Source of the DNA: a bacterium
Lineage (GTDB): Bacteria > Chloroflexota > Dormibacteria > Aeolococcales > Aeolococcaceae
Assembly (NCBI GenBank): GCA_021850405.1
Contig: JAJZMA010000235.1
Coordinates: 1-7,780, forward strand
Length of the DNA: 7,780 nucleotides
Direction of reading: 5' to 3'
Shown: positions 6,144 to 7,780 of the stretch, in pieces
How positions within the stretch are numbered: the first letter of the stretch is position 1
Layout of the letters: every line of letters begins with the position of its first letter
Translations under genes and position numbers: made by a program
The notes under the pieces: generated by a model
Seen by the model: the letters and a program-made list of their open reading frames with translations, nothing else
Told to the model about the DNA's origin: nothing
The model's database searches: none

Positions 6144-6899
6144 GTGAGCACAGCCGGACAAGACAAGGAGCGGACCACCGCAGTCCCGGTTGCCTGGTGG
6201 ATCAAGGAGCACAGACAGGCCGAGGGGACGCCTGAAATACCCGGGGCAGCCGAGCTGGTGGGCTGGGTGCATCGAAGTGAGAAAGTCTCCTCATCCAAGG
6301 CTGCGCGAACTGTGCTGGCAAGTGCACTTGGGCTACAACCAACGGAACTCAAAGGGATCCCGGATCACGCAGTTGTCACTGCTGTACAGCGGCTAGCCAC
6401 CATGGTGCATCACTACCAGCACGTCATTGAAGAAGTAGGCATGGACGACCTTACCGGGACTATACGCCGCAGAGCCGGGATCGCTGCGCTGCAGCGGGAA
6501 ATCGACAGAGCCCGTCGGGCAGACCATGGCGACGTGGTAGTGGCATTTCTGGACCTGAACGGCCTGAAAAAGGTAAACGACTCCATGGGCCATGCCGCTG
6601 GCGACCAGCTGCTCTGTGATCTCGTAGCCACACTGAAGGGAAAACTCCGCTCCTATGACCTCATCATCCGGTGGGGAGGAGATGAGTTTGTATGTGTCCT
6701 TTCGAACAGCTCCCTGGAACAGGCTGAAAGAAAGATGCAGGATATTGCAGAAGCGTTCCTTGAGGTGTCCCCCGCTGGTGGAGGAGTCAGCTTTGGACTA
6801 TCGACGCTGCGCGCAGGCGATTCGGCTGACACCCTTATTGCGCGTGCGGACGCGCAGTTGTACGAACGGCGCCGGGCACCCACTGAGACCGCAGGCTAG
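6144..6899 (+). CDS. GGDEF-domain diguanylate cyclase, soluble
   Basis: A 251-residue protein starting with GTG. The C-terminal GGDEF domain (about 100-246) makes cyclic di-GMP from two GTP. It opens with MDDLTGTIRRR (100-110), matching the DxLTGxxNR entry motif with Arg in place of Asn. FLDLNGLKKVND (135-146) supplies metal-binding Asp137 and guanine-contacting Asn145 and Asp146, and GHAAGD (149-154) follows. The active-site loop GGDEF (178-182) is intact, and RSYD (169-172) sits exactly five residues before it, a canonical RxxD I-site for product inhibition. VSFGLSTL (215-222) and the final ADAQLYERRR helix complete the fold. So it should be active and feedback-controlled. The N-terminal ~95 residues show no membrane segment and no sensor domain I know. 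ALGLQPTELKGI (61-72) faintly resembles the end of an XRE-type helix-turn-helix, but this is weak. It stands alone, divergent from the amine operon and convergent with the cupin gene. Confidence 0.9.
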   Translation: MSTAGQDKERTTAVPVAWWIKEHRQAEGTPEIPGAAELVGWVHRSEKVSSSKAARTVLASALGLQPTELKGIPDHAVVTAVQRLATMVHHYQHVIEEVGMDDLTGTIRRRAGIAALQREIDRARRADHGDVVVAFLDLNGLKKVNDSMGHAAGDQLLCDLVATLKGKLRSYDLIIRWGGDEFVCVLSNSSLEQAERKMQDIAEAFLEVSPAGGGVSFGLSTLRAGDSADTLIARADAQLYERRRAPTETAG

Positions 6900-6910
6900 C
6901 AGGCACGCCT

Positions 6911-6930
6911 ACCGGACCGGACCGGACCGG
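6911..6930. repeat. (ACCGG)4 pentanucleotide tandem repeat
   Basis: Four exact copies of ACCGG run head to tail, beginning 12 bases after the GGDEF stop codon. The CCGG cores are palindromic, so distant copies could pair as a short hairpin. It is non-coding, so copy-number changes would not shift a reading frame. It may affect the mRNA 3' end of the GGDEF gene, which has no clear intrinsic terminator. Confidence 0.75.
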
Positions 6931-7067
6931 GCACTGCCGCTGATGCAGCCCCCCGGAAGAGGACCCCACCCCCTGGCGCAATAGCGCTGGCTCACAGATG
7001 GGCTCAGGTGGAAACCCCGAATGCAACTCCACGGAGTCTGGACCCTCGCCCGTTATCTGGCCCAGAC

Positions 7068-7109
7068 AGCAAGACAACAAAGAACTCCCGGGGCTGTCCT
7101 GCGCGCCCC
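7068..7109 (-). terminator. candidate terminator for the phosphohexomutase-cupin transcript
   Basis: Read on the minus strand, a GGGGC/GCCCC stem (7105-7109 with 7090-7094, 10-base loop) is followed after GGGAG by an interrupted T-rich stretch (TTCTTTGTTGTCTT, 7071-7084). It lies about 40 bases past the cupin stop. The gap between stem and T-tract and the interruptions make it a weak example. Confidence 0.3.
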
Positions 7110-7147
7110 TGTAGATGCCAGGCTGGTAAAACGCACCTCCCGAAAGC

Positions 7148-7555
7148 TCAGGGTGCCGAGGTTCCCTCCCGCCCAAAATCGTCTTCCAGGCGAACCACAT
7201 CGTCTATCTGCGGGCTGGAAACCTCCAGCAGATCCACATCCTCAACCGCCATAAATCGGTGGCGCCGGCCGGGAAGCACCCGCGCACTCATGCCAGCAGT
7301 CAGTCGGTGTACCTCATCGACACCCTGTTCGTTTTGAAGGAGCAGATCCAGCGTTCCACTCACAATGAAGAGGGACTCATCCTTCTCCACGTGATACTGC
7401 AGACTGAGCCTCTTGCCGGCATCAATATGGATGAGCTTACCCACATACAGCGGCGTTATCGCCCACCGCAACTCGTATCCCCATGGTTTGTCTACCCGTC
7501 CAGAGCCTTGCTCCTGGACAGCTGTCACTGACTGTCCCGTAGAAGAAGGTGTCAT
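7148..7555 (-). CDS. cupin protein, mannose-6-phosphate isomerase type II-like
   Basis: A 135-residue single-domain cupin. KPWGYELRW (23-31) is the opening typical of the mannose-6-phosphate isomerase/GDP-mannose pyrophosphorylase cupin group. Cupin motif 1 reads SLQYHVEKDESLFIVSG (51-67), giving likely metal ligands Gln53, His55 and Glu60, with Gln in place of the first His. Motif 2 contains PGRRHRF with His99. The fold would be a cytosolic beta-barrel binding one metal. The family either isomerises hexose phosphates or is of unknown activity, so isomerase function here is a suggestion from the neighbour, not proven. Its ATG overlaps the phosphohexomutase stop as ATGA, and a strong GGAGGT (7562-7567) lies six bases upstream, inside the mutase coding end. 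The two are therefore coupled, probably for mannose/glucose phosphate interconversion feeding nucleotide-sugar synthesis. Confidence 0.82.
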   Translation of the reverse strand: MTPSSTGQSVTAVQEQGSGRVDKPWGYELRWAITPLYVGKLIHIDAGKRLSLQYHVEKDESLFIVSGTLDLLLQNEQGVDEVHRLTAGMSARVLPGRRHRFMAVEDVDLLEVSSPQIDDVVRLEDDFGREGTSAP

Positions 7556-7780
7556 GCGTGTACCTCCACTGGAGCAGCCACCCCAAGCTGAAGGAACTCC
7601 TCCAGGGATGACATCAACTCCCCCACCTGCTCCTGCGACGGAGCCTCACTGTAAACACGAATCAAAGGTTCGGTGCCGCTAAAGCGGACCAGTACCCATG
7701 AACCATCTGCCATGTAGAACTTGAATCCATCGTCAGTTCTGGTTCTTGCTATCTTCCTGCCGGCAATCTCCTGTGGCATC
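7552..7780 (-). CDS. phosphomannomutase/phosphoglucomutase, C-terminal end only
   Basis: Only the last 75 or so residues are in the window. The frame stays open to the right edge and the ATG at 7777-7779 is internal. The fragment is domain IV of the alpha-D-phosphohexomutase family: DGFKFYMADGSWVLVRFSGTEPLIRVYSEA. The RFSGTEP loop (codons around 7660-7680) binds the substrate phosphate. The active-site serine, metal loop and sugar-binding loop, which would tell mannose from glucose or glucosamine preference, lie outside the window. It catalyses 1-phosphate/6-phosphate interconversion of hexoses in the cytosol. It is upstream of, and overlaps by four bases with, the cupin gene. Confidence 0.9.
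   Translation of the reverse strand, partial: MPQEIAGRKIARTRTDDGFKFYMADGSWVLVRFSGTEPLIRVYSEAPSQEQVGELMSSLEEFLQLGVAAPVEVHA

Overview
The window is bacterial chromosome: GC-rich and gene-dense, with short intergenic gaps, overlapping stop/start junctions and strong GGAGG-type ribosome binding sites. I see no transposase, integrase, phage gene, CRISPR array or RNA gene that I can name. The protein mix does not fix the taxon. It includes a DUF2201/VWA-type protein, a GabT-like aminotransferase, an ALDH with a tail ending near VDFSG, and a phosphohexomutase followed by a KPWGYE cupin. A Chloroflexota-like or other free-living heterotrophic bacterium is my best guess, at low confidence.

Layout from left to right. 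(1) Positions 2-682 (+): the C-terminal part of a VWA-like metal-binding protein whose start lies before the window, followed by a tandem-hairpin terminator candidate near 704-740. (2) Positions 765-5588 (-): a compact four-gene cluster transcribed right to left as class III aminotransferase, aldehyde dehydrogenase, alpha/beta hydrolase, FAD-dependent amine/amino acid oxidoreductase. Its junctions are TGATG, a 14-base gap, and ATGA, so this is almost certainly one operon. (3) Positions 5589-6143: a 555-base divergent intergenic region with no recognisable gene but several inverted and direct repeats. (4) Positions 6144-6899 (+): a soluble GGDEF diguanylate cyclase with an intact active site and I-site and an N-terminal region I cannot assign. 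A (ACCGG)4 tandem repeat lies just after it. (5) Positions 7148-7780 (-): a KPWGYE-type cupin overlapping the C-terminal end of a phosphomannomutase/phosphoglucomutase that continues beyond the right edge.

The four-gene operon reads as catabolism of an amine or omega-amino acid. An FAD enzyme would oxidise a C-N bond, a PLP aminotransferase would turn a primary amine into an aldehyde, an NAD(P)-dependent dehydrogenase would oxidise the aldehyde to an acid, and a hydrolase would open an ester, amide or lactam. The substrate cannot be read from sequence. The hydrolase has Cys rather than Ser at its nucleophile elbow. The cupin/phosphohexomutase pair points to mannose or glucose phosphate metabolism for nucleotide-sugar synthesis. 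The diguanylate cyclase has no obvious link to either neighbour.

I did not find an unambiguous new system. The items most worth following are the coupled four-gene amine pathway with its Cys-nucleophile hydrolase, and the hairpin-dense stretch 5842-6005 between the divergent genes.
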